Part shown: positions 10,134 through 22,073 of the stretch, in pieces | Numbering within the stretch: position 1 is the first letter of the stretch | How the letters are laid out: the number at the start of each line of letters is the position of its first letter | Source of the DNA: Turnera subulata | Taxonomy: Eukaryota; Streptophyta; Magnoliopsida; Malpighiales; Passifloraceae | Direction of reading: 5' to 3' | Length of the DNA: 64,000 nucleotides | Assembly: GCA_028386065.3 (NCBI GenBank) | Contig: JAKUCV010007160.1 | Span: forward strand, 144,858 to 208,857 | The notes under the pieces: generated by a model | What the model saw: only the letters and a program-made list of their open reading frames with translations | The model's database searches: none | What the model was told of the DNA's origin: nothing | Position numbers and translations under genes: made by a program

Positions 10134-13100
10134 GAACAGGCAGCAAAAGAAGCAGTAAAAGGGAAGTTGAACTTTAACTGCTTCAAATGAAGGTAACCAA
10201 TGTTTCTTTTCTTTATTTTGTCAGATCATTACTGATTTGTTGTAGATTAACCTCTGCCTTCATATTTTTCTTCTTTATTTTGTAGGAAAATGTAGCAGTA
10301 AAAGGGAGGTCCAACGCTGTGAAAGATTGGGAACCTCCAGAATGTGCGATAAGAAATATAATCGTAGCCGGATTTGGGGGTCTCCTCCGGCTGAAAGACA
10401 CTGTCAATTCGAATCTTGCTCTGCTGGCTGCAGCCACAGAATTCTATGACCCAGAGACAGGTGTTTTCCGTTTTGGGGAAACCCCTAACTTCCACTTATA
10501 TTTCAGTTTTTGTGATGTCTATCACATCACCGGCCTGCCTATTTTTGGTAGACTAGTAACCGGCTCAAAGCTTACTAAAGAAGAGGCCAACTCTGAAATT
10601 AAGATGAAGTTAGGGGATGTGGTAGCAAATGCCATTGGCCCTGTATCTGAGAATAATGTTTCCCGTACAAAAGTAGTAAAGGCTTTTGTTGGTATGGCAG
10701 ATATAGACTTCTGCACTAGAGGGTACATCTGGTATTTGATCGGTTCGCTTGTTGATAACCAATCAGATAATAGGCTATCAGTAATCTATTTACCCCTCCT
10801 TGCGAATATTGCTGAGATACGTGAATACAGCTGGGGAGCAGCCTTGTTCGCCAGTATTCATCAGGCACTTATAAAGGTTAAAGAGGATAGTCTGAAGAAC
10901 TTTCTCGCCTTTATGTTGCCACTAGAGGTAAAGATCCCATTTTTCTTGTATTTGTTTGTCATCAATTGTTACTAATGTGGTCCATTTCTTTTGTTCTTTG
11001 GTTTCAGATATTTTTGATGGAAAGGATCCCATCATTATGTATACGGTTTTTCAGATATCTCCAACCTCTTCCCCCTGCTGCCGAGGATGGTGATGTTGAA
11101 CCTCCTCCCCTTGTTGCTGCTGATGATGATGATGCCGAACTTCCTGCCTATTTAATTCACAACGTGAATATCCCAATTACTCGTCTGACACGTTGGGTGC
11201 CTCGGTTATCTCGGATCTCAAAAGATACAAGCCACATTGTGAAATTCAATAAACAACATTTCATGAACTTCTTTTCAGAAGTCAACCTTGTGGGTTACTC
11301 GAAATTTTATATTAATGATTTCTTTGGATCATTTTTTATAACTATAATACAAACTCATGATCTTTTTTTTTTATTTTTGATTGCAGATCACTCCAAATCC
11401 ACATGCCGGTTTGCAGAGTCTAGACGGACTTGCACAACATAGGCACATGTTCAGTGCCAGAACTTATGCCATTAACTTCAACGTTTATTGCTTTCATCAC
11501 CCTTTGCGATGCATGGATTTCATTGGTGACTTCGTCGTCCATGGGAATATAGTTGCCCCTGACGAGCTTCCCCCCCATAAATCCAGAAGCGGTCCTGGAG
11601 GGGCGAACTACACGATTGACAATTATAGAAATATAATCGAGCAGTTTCATCACTGTTGTCAAAATGGTTTGATCTTAAGACTTGCTTTGTAATTCTTTTC
11701 TTCAAAATTTTTAATTATTTTCTGACGAGTTTCTAATCGGGGGCTTAAAGCCTTCTATTAATCAAACTATCTGTACAACTCTAGAGCCACTGGCTCCTAC
11801 CAGGTCCTTCAACAACAGAGGCCTGATCTCCTTACAAGTTTCTGTGTATTTATCTATCTTTCCTATAATTTCTATACCTCTATTAGCATAAAAATCAGCA
11901 CAAGCATTTACTTCCCTATATATATGAGCAACACAAACATCCCTGATCTCCTTACAAGTTTCTGTGTATTTATCTATCGTTCCTATAATTTCTATACCTC
12001 TATTAGCATAAAAATCAGCACAAGTATTTGCTTCCCTATATATATGAGCAACACGAACATCCCAATCCCGACTTAAAAGCTCCTGAATCTTCCGGCAAAT
12101 CATACTTAACTCATTTGTGTACGAAGGGCTTCTTTGAATTAATCCAACAGCAGCAGATGAATCCAACTCAAGCTCAACCTTCTTCAGCCCCAGCTCCCAT
12201 GCCATTTCCAGCCCTGTCTTAGCTGCCCGGAGCTCAGCCCAGGTGCCTTCAAAGGGCCCATCTGCTTGACTGCAAAATATATATCTTCATCAGTAACTTT
12301 CCGCTGCAGATGGCACATATCCTTCTCAGAAATCACTGGAAATGAGACCTTAGTATGCAGAAACGCCCAAACCTCCTAAAAAATGGCCAAAGTCTTTAAA
12401 AAAGGAAACAGCATGATGTTGAAGATCCATATCACTCCATATCCAGTTCCCTGATTCATTTTTGAGTCCATCAATTCTATTCCTTCTACACCGTATAACA
12501 GTAGTCAAATGGAAAAACCATTCTTTATTTCCACTCGAAGCAACTCTGCCATGTATATACAGCAGCCCCGACTCAACCACAGTAAACTCAGCAAGCCTCC
12601 ACCTAGCCAAAATCCAAATACCTCCTGAAAATCCAGACGCCTCAACTCTAACAATCCACTCTAACCCCAATCTTTCCATAATCATAGAGTTTTATCTGCT
12701 TTTGCTGCAGTTTTTTTTCTCTAGTTTATTTGTTTTCCTATTTATTGTCAGTGGAGGGTTTGCAGCCAGTAGAGGAGCTGCCAGAGCAGGAGAATGAACA
12801 GGCAGAATGTGAGGATGTGCATTGTAATTCCTTTCTTCAAAAATTTTTATCATTTTTTTGATGAGTTTCTAATTAATCTATTATTGCTTTTGCTGCATTT
12901 GTTGACCATGAAGTTGGCCAAGAAAATGTAGATGCTAGAGACGGGGGAGGTAAGCGAAAGTTTATGTTGCTTAATACTACTGCATGATTCCAGTTTATGT
13001 TGCTGATGCAACATGTTTGCTTGACAAAATCCCATTGACAAGTTTCTCTCTAAACCATTGACAGCTAACCAAAGAGTTGAATATGAGGATCTGTTGTTTT

Positions 13101-14084
13101 GTTTAATATACGGGAGTGGGAGTGTTTTATGTGTTTTATGTGCTTTTGTTGCAGTTGTCCCAGTAAACAAGTTTTTTCTCTAGTTTATTTGCTTTCCTAT
13201 TTCTTGTCAGTGGAGGGTTTGCAGCCAGTAGAGGAGCTGCCAGAGCAGGAGAATGAACAGGCAGAATGTGAGGATGTGCATTGTAATTCTTTTCTTCAAA
13301 AATTTTTATTATTTTTGAAGATGAGTTTCTAATTAATCTATTATTGCTTTTGCTGCATTTGTTGATGATGAAGTTGGCCAAGAAAATGTAGATGCTAGAG
13401 ACGGGGGAGGTAAGCGAAAGTTTATGTTGCTGATGCAACATGTTTGCTTGACAAAATCCCATTGACAAGTTTCTCTCTAAACCATTGACAGCTAACCAAA
13501 GACTTGAATATGAGGATCTGTTGTTTTGTTTAATATATGGGAGTGGGAGTGTTTTATGTGCTTTTGTTACAGTTGTCCCAGTAAACAATGAAGAGGAGCC
13601 AATAATCGTTCAGCAGCCGGCAGAGCAAGGCATTGAAGTTGAGCAGCAAGGTTTTGTTGTTTTGTTTAATATATGGGAGTGGGAGTGTTTTATGTGCTTT
13701 TGTTGCAGTTGTCCCAGTAAACAACGAAGAGGAGCCAATAATCGTTAGCAGCCGGCAGAGCAAGGTATGGAAGTTGAGCAGCAAGGTTTTGAAGTTAACC
13801 TAGTAAACAACCAAGAGGAGCAAGGTATTGAAGTTAACCAAAGAGTTGAATATGAGGATCTGTTGTTTTTTTTAATATATGGGAGGAATACGATTGTTTT
13901 ATGTGTTTTATGTGCTTTTGTTGCAGATCAAGTTAATCAAGGTAGGCAGAACATGCAGAGGGAAGTTGTGAGATTAGCTGAAGTGGCTGGACTTGAACCC
14001 AGAAGTCCGGTGAGGAGCGTGGCATTGCCTAAACGTTTTCTAAATTCGTATGATGTGGGATTTAAAGTAAGGAGGCTGCGTTAG
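10134..14084 (+). CDS. Plant mobile domain (PMD) protein gene with repeated tail exons
   Basis: Exon model: 10134-10192 (start ATG at 10187, then AAG|GT), 10286-10927, 11008-11289, 11387-11666, tail exons from 12752, final exon 13927-14084 (stop TAG). The second exon reads LLAAATEFYDPETGVFRFG, the DVYHITGLPIFG motif, FCTRGYIWYLIGSL, then YSWGAALFASIHQAL, the order and motifs of the plant mobile domain (aminotransferase-like PMD family, relatives MAIL1/MAIN and retroelement ORFs). The next exon (IFLMERIPS...) and the exon starting ITPNPHAGL complete it. Phases agree: 0, 0, 0, then 1. Downstream are acidic phase-1 exons, several duplicated; one late copy has a 1-nt deletion (ATCGTTAGCAG at ~13742 against ATCGTTCAGCAG at ~13608), so not all can be used. 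The last exon ends in FLNSYDVGFKVRRLR. Molecular function is unknown; relatives act in gene silencing and genome stability. Tail boundaries are uncertain. Confidence 0.65.
11740..12690 (-). mobile_element. Internally deleted LINE in a PMD-gene intron
   Basis: Minus-strand ORFs are LINE pieces. At 12685-12350 a frame holds the start of the endonuclease (SGGIWILARWR) followed directly by a linker typical of the stretch before the reverse transcriptase (RRNRIDGLKNESGNWIW). At 12205-11762 is the C-terminal RNase H (MAWELGLKKVELELDSSAA ... VAHIYREANTCADFYANRG). Most of the endonuclease and all of the reverse transcriptase are missing. The RNase H carries a 120-bp (40-aa) tandem duplication (CCTGATCTCCTTACAAG at 11822 and 11942). 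Flanking intron DNA resembles that around 12,830, so the element interrupts one copy of a duplicated intron. Confidence 0.75.
12714..13560. repeat. 459-bp tandem duplication of PMD tail exons
   Basis: TTTTTTCTCTAGTTTATTT with the following acidic exon (reading EGLQPVEELPEQENEQAECEDV) occurs at about 12,714 and 13,173. Each is followed by VGQENVDARDGGG and ANQR/LEYEDLL segments. A shorter duplication (VVPVNNEEEPI, 13,574 and 13,710) follows. Exons have phase-1 borders, so gain or loss of a unit keeps the frame. Confidence 0.75.
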
Positions 14085-14810
14085 GCTAACGTTTGCTTTT
14101 GAACATTTCGTTGGTGTATGCTGACGTCTGGATATGACGATTGAACCGGGAGATTAAGCTAACGTTTGCTTTTGACGACCGAACTAAATTGCAAATTTTT
14201 GTATCCATTTTTTGGAAAATATCCCTATGTAATTCGAGACAAGGGATTATAGGCTCTGGTGTATATGATTTTGTATATGCTTTAAGGCGAGTGTCCCGCA
14301 ATTAGTGATGCCATTAACATTTTTTGACCAAATACCAAATTATTTAAATTATTTAGAGTATATTTAGGTTGTCTCTAAGTTCCTAATCCTAATTATTGGG
14401 CATTAATATTCCCTAACTACTAACTCCCACCCGAACAGTACTTAATTGTTTAGAATTAGTTTTTGTATTAGATAACAAGGTAACTATAGAATAATTATTT
14501 TACAATTTTTTCTCAAAGTCCTATTATACTTTATATAGATTTTATTTTTTATTAATTTATACTAGCATCTTTAAAATTTATGGCCTTGCATCATTTTTTT
14601 AACAAATTATATATTTAAAATTTTTAGCCCTTTTTTATTGTATTCGTTATTTTCTTCTTAAATTTTATATTTTAAATCCAATTTATTTTTTTGGCATTGT
14701 AATTGTTTCTTTTAATTCTCCAGATTTATATATTATTTTTTATTATATGGCATTGTATTTTGTTAATTCAATTTTCAATAATTAAATATTTTATTTCCAA
14801 TTTTCTAGGA
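14085..14810. other. 3' flank and AT-rich DNA
   Basis: Contains the PMD gene 3' flank and a ~100-bp block (ACTCCCACCCGAACAGTAC at 14,424) that recurs at 16,861. Nothing coding was recognised. Confidence 0.5.
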
Positions 14811-15060
14811 ATACAATTGGAGAAAGAAGACCTCACAAATTATGTTTTGCTACAGATTGAGAACATTTTGAAGAGAAATGGAAGAATTAATGAAGAATAT
14901 CAATTGTCGGCGCCGAATATGGTAAGGAATGCACTACTTCGCAATACATTATTGGGAGAGGAGATGAATTACAATCCATAGAAATTGCAAGAGAAATTCA
15001 ACATATTGTATTCGAAGATAAATCCAGAGCAGCTCCATATATTCCAACAAATAATAGAAT
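14811..15060 (+). pseudogene. Possible Helitron helicase fragment
   Basis: After an acceptor-like TTTTCTAG the frame reads LEKEDLTNYVLLQIENILKR then NGRINEEYQLSAPN to a TAG at 14,981. This resembles the segment of plant Helitron (PIF1-type) helicases of the form 'L.NY.L.EIE.LL...G.SL.DFP.lP'. Only ~55 residues are readable and no helicase motifs are present. Helitron-like 3' ends further right support the idea. Alternative: an unrelated relic. Confidence 0.35.
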
Positions 15061-17000
15061 CAGTTGAGCAAAAGAAGAGTAAAACATAATTCATCAATGG
15101 CCATGGGGTACAGGAACCACATATATTTGTGGAAGACTATAATATACTACCTGCGATCGAAAAAAAAAAAGAGATATTGAATGGGCTGAAAAAAAATTTC
15201 TTCAAAAAAATTATGTTTCATGAAATTTTTTAGATTAATATAGAAATAAGAGATTCTTCATACATTTTATCAATTATCTAATTATATAATGAATTATTCT
15301 CCTCTAATAATAAAGAACTTATTAATTTAAGACTACTTTCTAATATACATATTTTTATACATAATATTTTTAAAAAACAAAAAAACATTTTACCAAAGCA
15401 AAAAAAAGTAGATATAAAATTTAAAAATACAAAATAGTATTAAAAAATTCTAGTGAATAAAACAATGAAGACTATATTTAAAAAAAGGGAACCAAGCTAA
15501 GAAATTTTTAAAAATAGGATTAAAAATAAAAAAAAAAAGAAAAAAACTATTTTGAAAAATATAAAGATATTTTGGAAATATAAAATATAAAAAAATAATT
15601 TAAAAAATATATATGAAATTAATATAAGAGAAAGATAAGTGTTATACATTAAAAAAACAGAAAAAATATTCCAACAAATAATTTCAAAATACCAAAAAGA
15701 AAAGATGAAGAAGAAGAAAATTTATTTTAAAAATAATATATTTTTTCAAAATTATATTTCTATAAATAAATTTAATACTAAAGAACTTATTAATTTATGA
15801 CTACTTTCTAATATATATATTTTTATACATTCTAAGGAACCATTCTAAGGAATTTATAAAAATAGAATAAAAAATAAAAAAAGGAAAAAAACTATTTTGG
15901 AAAATATAAAGATTTTGTGAAAATATACAAAAAAATATACGAAATTAATAGAAGAGAAAATGAGTGTTATACATTAAAAACACAGCAATAATATTGCAAA
16001 AAATAATTTCAAAAAACCAAAAAGAAAATATGATGTTGATGTTGGCCAACTGTATGTTGTTATTTTTACAATATAAAAATTAATTTTAACAATAATATAT
16101 TTTTACAAAATTAAACTGGATAAATAAATTAAAAAATGAAAGAAAAAACAAAATAATTTAGATTCAAAATATTATTTAGTTACTGTTGATGTTGGCCAAC
16201 TGTATGTTGTTATTTTTCACGTAACAAGGAGAGATGGATTACGCATATTGGTGGATGATAATGAATGTACTGAAAAAAATATCATGAAAAAATTATGTAC
16301 CATGAAATTTTTGATTAAGTTAGAAATAAGAGATTTTTCATACATTTTATCAATTATCTAATTATATAATGATTTACACTCATGTAATACTAAAGAACTT
16401 CTTAATTTAAGACTACTTTCTAATATAGAAATTTTTATACATAATATTTTAAACAACAACAAAAAAAAAAGATTTCACCAAACAAAAAAATTAAAAAGGA
16501 GATATAAAATTTAAAAACACAAAATAGTGTTAAAAAAAATTAGTGACTAAAATAATGGATACTATATTAAAAAAAAGAGAACCACCCTAATGAATTTTAA
16601 AAAAATAGGATTTAAAAAAGAAAAAAGGAAAAAAAATATTTTGGAAAATATAATGATTTTTTGAAAATATACAACAAAAAAATAATTAAAAAATACCATA
16701 TGAAGTTAATAGGAGAGAGAGATGACTGTTATACATTAAAAATGCATCAAAAATATTTCAAAAAAAGAAGAAAAGATGAGGCAGAAAATTAATTTTAAAA
16801 ATAATATATTTTTACAAACTTATATCTATATAAATAACTAACCTGCTATCAGAATGCTAACTCCCACCCGAATAGTACTTAATTGTTTTGAATTAGTTTT
16901 TGTATTAGATAACAAGGTAACTATAGAATAATTATTTTATATTAATTTATACTAGCATCTTTAATTCATAATCTTTACTTTATACAATTCTTCTTTAATT
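15060..17000. repeat. Very AT-rich divergent repeats
   Basis: About 80-85% A+T. Diverged copies of several words recur: AGACTACTTTCTAATATA (15,331; 15,800; 16,409), GTGTTATACATTAAAAA (15,639; 15,964; 16,727), GATGTTGGCCAACTGTATG (16,034; 16,188) and the ACTCCCACCCGAA block (16,861). No ORF is credible. I read it as decayed Helitron-related repeat DNA. Confidence 0.5.
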
Positions 17001-17435
17001 TTTTATTACTAAATTTAATAATTCAATAATTTTTTGTGCATATTCTAATTCTAATATTCAATTCTTATTATATAGAATATATATTAATTTACTTATACGA
17101 ATTTTTCGGATATCCACGGATTTTCGGATTAAAAATCCATTCAGTTCCATTCCATTTGGTTTCGGAACGGATCGCATTTCATTTTTTGGAACAGACTATT
17201 CGGGTGCAGTACGGATTTTCAGATTTTTTGCTCACCCCAACTTGTCACCGATTGCATCCGTTAGATTGTATAACTTTAAACGCTAACCATTCACCTTGAA
17301 TAGTCTTTTTCTTAAAAAAGTAAAGTTTGGAAAGAAAAAAATACTATTACATGTGAATAGAAAAATAATTCAAACTACACATTATTATAAATGACTTTAA
17401 TTTTATAAAAAAATATTAATTTTTATTTAAAGAAA

Positions 17436-17491
17436 AACCCATGGAAAATCAATACTAACAAAGCCCATGGAACTCACGGGTAATGCACTAG
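17436..17491 (+). mobile_element. Helitron-like 3' terminus
   Basis: CCCATGGAACTCACGGG (imperfect hairpin) followed 11 bases later (TAATGCACTAG) by CTAG at 17,488-17,491 has the layout of a Helitron 3' end (hairpin, then CTRR). The next base is A rather than the expected T. Confidence 0.4.
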
Positions 17492-17974
17492 AAAGGAAAA
17501 TGTTCAATTATAATAAAAAATAAATTAAAAAAATAAAAATTAAAACTCATTATTTTAAAATAAAATAAATATTTTTGAAAAAAACTAAGAGGAAAGATGA
17601 TGCATAATTAATATTAATATATTAAGAGAAAAATTCCAAAGAAATAATAAGAAAAATATTTATTTTATGATAATATATTTTTAAAAAACTATGATTTATG
17701 TTAAAAAGGAAAATATCAAAAGAATTGTATTATTAAAAATTATTCAGTTATTGTTGTTGTGGAAAAAAAAATTTAAGATATCAACAAAAAAGAATGTATA
17801 ATTTTTGTAGAAAATAGGTAGATACAAATTAGAAAATAATATTCTTAATAGAAAAAAAAATTGATCATGTTCTTGAAATATTTTTTATGAAAATAAATTT
17901 TATGTGTAAAACTAAAAAAAAAAGTATAAATTATTATAAAATGACTAATACAAATACTAACCAGGCCCATGGAA

Positions 17975-18004
17975 AACCCGTGGAATCCACGGATAGTGAA
18001 CTAG
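17975..18004 (+). mobile_element. Helitron-like 3' terminus, better conserved
   Basis: CCGTGGAATCCACGG forms a perfect 6-bp stem (CCGTGG/CCACGG). It is followed by ATAGTGAACTAG and then T, as expected for a Helitron end inserted between A and T. Just beyond, TACCCTGCTACGTGCATCGCA (18,021 on) looks like the 5' start of a further element of the same type. The 5' end of this element was not located. Confidence 0.5.
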
Positions 18005-18186
18005 TAATTATATTATATATTACCCTGCTACGTGCATCGCAAGTGTAGAAAAAGTAGTATAAAAAAATTTACCATAATTGAAAAGGGTCCAAAAAGCAAA
18101 GAATAAAATCCAAACAGACAAAATTAGAGAGAAATTATAATATTCATACAAGGATATGGCATGAAAAAAATCTGAAGACTAAAATT

Positions 18187-19388
18187 TTAATCTGTCGGAC
18201 CTTCCTCTTGCTTGCTTGATGGTGCTTCCATCTTCTTAACTATCTGCAACAGAATCAAGGGCTGTCAAGCAGCAATAAGAATTAATGTCTATTCACCTTT
18301 GCAGTTTCTGTTTCACATTTTTTCTGATGTGGAATAGATTTCTCCTATGCTTTCCAAACAGAGCATATAAAGTACTGATAATAAAACCCCACCTCTATTC
18401 TCCAACATTTACCATACACTTGATAGAAGAAAACTATATAATTCATTTGTTTTCTAGTAGAACAATTCCAATAGAAGCATGACATGCAAGAAAGTTTAGC
18501 ATGAACCGAGGTTCTTTACATGAGAAGCTTTAGTAAAGAAGCTCCAAATTAAAAAAGACTAGGAATCAGACCAAATAAGAGTAACAAATTAATTAGTTGG
18601 CAACGTAATAACATGGTAGATGACAATTACAATTTACAACAGTTACATATCAAACCTTATACAAATAACTTCAAGAAACAGTAACACTCGCCTTATACTG
18701 TTGAGCTCTGTCACAATATCCATTCGATAACCACACAACAATTATTTGAAAACGTCACCATAAAGTGTTTATCAAATGCAGAATCATATCAAATTGTCTG
18801 TGGCATGAAATGCATTGGAATCCACTCATCATATGTATCAGAAACGACCATAGAATAAAGATAAACACAAACTATAAATCATGTTGTTCATAGTTTAAGT
18901 TTTCTTCATGCAAAAGCTTAACGGAAGCTAGGAAATTATACATTTAAGGCAAGGTACACACTGATATATATAGAACATAGAAAGTAAATAACTTAAAATG
19001 GTTGGTCTCCTACCTCCTCCTTTCCCAAGCTAGGGGAGTTACTGGATTCCCCTTCCTCCTTCCCCCAAGAACCAAATAGCCAATCATCCGCTTCCTCCTC
19101 CTCTTCATCCTCTCCCTAGGAGACAAACAGGCTATCATACTCCGGGCTCTTAAACAGGGTTTTGAGCTGAAAGAGCAAGAGTTCCTCCTCCTTGCTGGAG
19201 AGCTTGTGCTTGGAGGCATACTTCTTGAGCAAGCCAGTGACCTGGTCCAGCAACATCTCCTTCGCCGTGTAGATGCCGCCGATGGAGCCGAGGAAAAGGA
19301 TCAGCGGTTTCGCCGGCCATCCGAGGAAGTCTTTTGTCATGGCCTTCCTCTTGCCGTGCTGCTGCTGGCTGCCGCTTATGTAGTCCAT
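18187..19388 (-). pseudogene. Small uncharacterised plant protein gene with in-frame TAG
   Basis: Two exons: 19388-19014 and 18243-18187 (stop TAA), one phase-0 intron (donor GAG|GTAGGA, acceptor TTGCAG). Translation starts MDYISGSQQQHGKRK, has a hydrophobic segment (KPLILFLGSIGGIYTA), a helix with KKYASKHKLSSKEEELLL, and reaches TAG at 19,116-19,118. Beyond this stop the same frame stays open for 34 codons of acidic, W-containing sequence (DDWLFGSWGK) up to the donor. The next exon adds IVKKMEAPSSKQEEGPTD in the matching phase. The coding design therefore continues through the TAG, and CAG to TAG is the simplest change. Product would be ~142 aa without it, 90 aa with it. Family not recognised; the short form might be functional. 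Confidence 0.65.
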
Positions 19389-19514
19389 AGAAAAAGAAAA
19401 AAAGAGACTAAGATATTAGGGTTTTGTTTTTTCTAACCAGCGAAGAGAAGGATGGAGAAATGCGAAGAACAAGCACAAGGAGGCAGAAAAGACCTATCTA
19501 TATACGAAGCACAA

Positions 19515-19613
19515 GGATGGAATACGAAGTGGCGGCATAGAATACGGGGATGGAATACGAAGTGGCGGCATAGAATACGGGGATGGAATACGAAGTGGCG
19601 GCATAGAATACGA
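19515..19613. repeat. 33-bp minisatellite, three copies
   Basis: Unit GGATGGAATACGAAGTGGCG plus 13 more bases starts at 19,515, 19,548 and 19,581, followed by a partial relative. Copies are almost identical, indicating recent expansion. It lies just upstream of the small minus-strand gene, in its leader or promoter region. Confidence 0.9.
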
Positions 19614-20531
19614 AGCGATATAGGGAGTAACCATTTAGAAAACGATATGATCGGCAGAGATATAGGGAGTAATTGTTGAGTAATTGTTTTTCAAATTTCC
19701 TTTCCTTCTTTATCCAATATTAAGGGAGGCGTCCGCACTCCCCTAACTGTTATATGCACTTCACTTTTTGTATTCAGACTCTCAAATGACTAATCTATCC
19801 TCAATTAAGAGATGCTTTTAAAGGATTTGATTCGTTTTACTAGTTGGTAGTAATTAATTAGAAAGCATATAATAGTCAATATGTGCCACTGCTTTTGCCA
19901 ATATCTATCTTTTAAAATGATAAACATTATTGATTGGTAATTATCACATTCTTTCTTATTTTTTATTTCTTCCATAATAAGCCCATATGGTTAAAAAAAA
20001 ATTGTAATCATCTAAAATACATATTTAAGATTCCTATTAATAATTGATATATGGCAAAACCTGGTGTCTTATAGATAACGTTTTCCACGAGAGCTTCTCT
20101 CTCTAAAAATTTTCTAGGAAAATTCAGTTTTCTCAACGGATTTTCTTGGGAAATTCGTCGTGGAAATCTATTCTCCATCTTCTATCAATATATCAATAGG
20201 TTATCAGACGAAATGACAGAATCATTGGTCTGTGGGAAGATAACAGATTTATCATGAAATGGATGGTGTGTAAATAGAATCCATAAGACCAAATCAAGAG
20301 CTAGTAGCCTGTTCACACCGCACTACTTTCCCTTGTGGTCAGTGGAACAATTGCAACTCTTCCTTTCAAATATTCTATCAAAGACAAAGGCTAAAAATTG
20401 CCAAGGGGAGCATAGGGCCAATACCAAACTACGGATACAACTAGACCTCAATTATGTCGACAGCCTAATGGAAATATTCCAAGTTATAAAAAACGATGAA
20501 GTCAGGTGCTTTTCACAAAGGTAGACCATAC
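19614..20531. other. Intergenic sequence replacing the 3' half of the peroxidase gene
   Basis: AT-rich DNA, then a moderately complex stretch (20,090-20,500) with an 63-codon plus-strand frame (LWSVEQLQLFLSNILSK...) that I do not recognise. Later glutathione peroxidase exons (PCNQFG, WNFEKF) were looked for on the minus strand and not found. Confidence 0.4.
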
Positions 20532-21501
20532 CTTGAGTTTTGTACTTCTCGTATATGTGTGAGAGTTCCGTGTAATTTGAGGTTGTCAAACCACTGTGAG
20601 TTGGAAGAAAAACAGTTAATGAGGTTCTCGAGCATTTTAAAAAAGTTTTAAGTGAATGACACATTGTTACTGCGCCAGAACATAGAAGTTGCATACAACA
20701 TATTATTCAAGGAATCTGCACAAAACACAGAAACAAAGTATGATTCTCACTCTTGTTACAACAGACATATCGAAATAGGAGAGTATACCATTTTGAAGCC
20801 ACGTTAACAATCAAGAGAACTTTTCCCATAAATTTGTTGAGAGGAACATCCTTTTGGTCAATATCCTGCACCGATCAAGGCAAATGTCATTCCTGGGTTA
20901 CATTTTACAGCTAATTTCATTTCCAACAGCCAGAACCACCGAGGAAGCGAAATTGAAGAGAAGAAAAAGCCTTAAACTTTATGGTAAATTATGCTTACCA
21001 GTCCAGGCAGAATGACAAATTCCAAAGACCAACTTTCGAACCACTCAGACACGGATGATGCAATTAATACTGCTCTAAAACTAAACAACTAATGAAAGCT
21101 CATTTTAGGACAGTTATACTTTTATCTGTAATTCTCCACAATATGGACATCTTAGCCACTTCCAACAAACATGCTACCAGACACACGATACAAACAAAAA
21201 TTTCCATTAAAGAACTTTCCAATAAGAAAGAAACCCCATATTTCAGGACTCGAAAATCTCATAAAGCAAATGACCCAGCTACGCCCAGTACTTGAGAAAC
21301 AAGAAGTTTCGCTAAAAATATTACGTTCTCAGTGTAGTCGTATAGAGTTTTCTCCGTGGCAGTCCTTGCATAAACAGCAAAAGGTCGAGACTTTGAATGA
21401 AACCTAGAAGGGCGCGGGGATTGCAAAGAGAACCCAGATTGCAGAAGAGCTGAATTAGCTGAACCCAGAGAGCTTTTGAAAGATGGGAGAAAGCAGGACA
21501 T
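20532..21501 (-). pseudogene. 5' fragment of plastid-type glutathione peroxidase gene
   Basis: Three consecutive exons of a plant phospholipid-hydroperoxide glutathione peroxidase are intact: 21501-21325 (59 codons, phase 0), 20865-20789 and 20593-20532, all with GT-AG borders and agreeing phases. Exon 1 starts MSCFLPSFKSSL and is S/R-rich, like a chloroplast transit peptide, then TEKTLYDYTEN. Exon 2 reads DIDQKDVPLNKFMGKVLL to NVASK. Exon 3 supplies the peroxidatic Cys (SKCGLTTSNY) and ends KYKTQG. The remaining exons with the Gln and Trp residues and the resolving Cys are absent from the ~1.1 kb before the next gene. This enzyme family reduces lipid hydroperoxides using thioredoxin; this copy lacks about half the fold and is presumably non-functional. 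TEN at the exon 1 end replaces the usual TVK. Confidence 0.8.
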
Positions 21502-21589
21502 TGAAGCCCATGAAGGAGAAGAAGAAGTTGGACTCGACTTGGGCAGGTATAGACCTAGGAAGTTATACTCCAAAAGTAACTCTAACATG

Positions 21590-22065
21590 GTACGATTCTA
21601 CATGTGTTGGCCCCAAAAATTTTAATATTAATTTTGGTCCTTCATTTACAAAATTATCATATTTAGTTCTAAAAATTTATATTTTTTCAAAATATATCCT
21701 TTTTACTTTAGTACTATAATTAAAGTTAATGTTAGGGAATTTCCGGAGGACACACTGCACATCTCAAAACAGCTATTATTCTTATAAATGGTGTCCAAAA
21801 CACCATGAGAGGAGCACACATTAACTTCCACTGAAGACATTAAATATGCTTATCCACTACCTTGGCATAGTTTATGACCAATTCTATATTAAATCTGCTT
21901 TTTTTAAGAAGCTAAATTTGCTTGTATTGTCTTAGTAATTGTGACTTGACCAGTAAAAGTTGGCTTTATACATAATTGTGTGTTAAAAAGCCTGTATTAA
22001 AATGTGAATTAACTGATAGTGTTCCTCCCAGCGGGGATGAAGAAGCTACACTAAGTATACTAATT
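21590..22065. other. AT-rich intergenic sequence
   Basis: Upstream flank of the peroxidase fragment; no feature recognised. Confidence 0.4.
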
Positions 22066-22073
22066 GTGCATAC

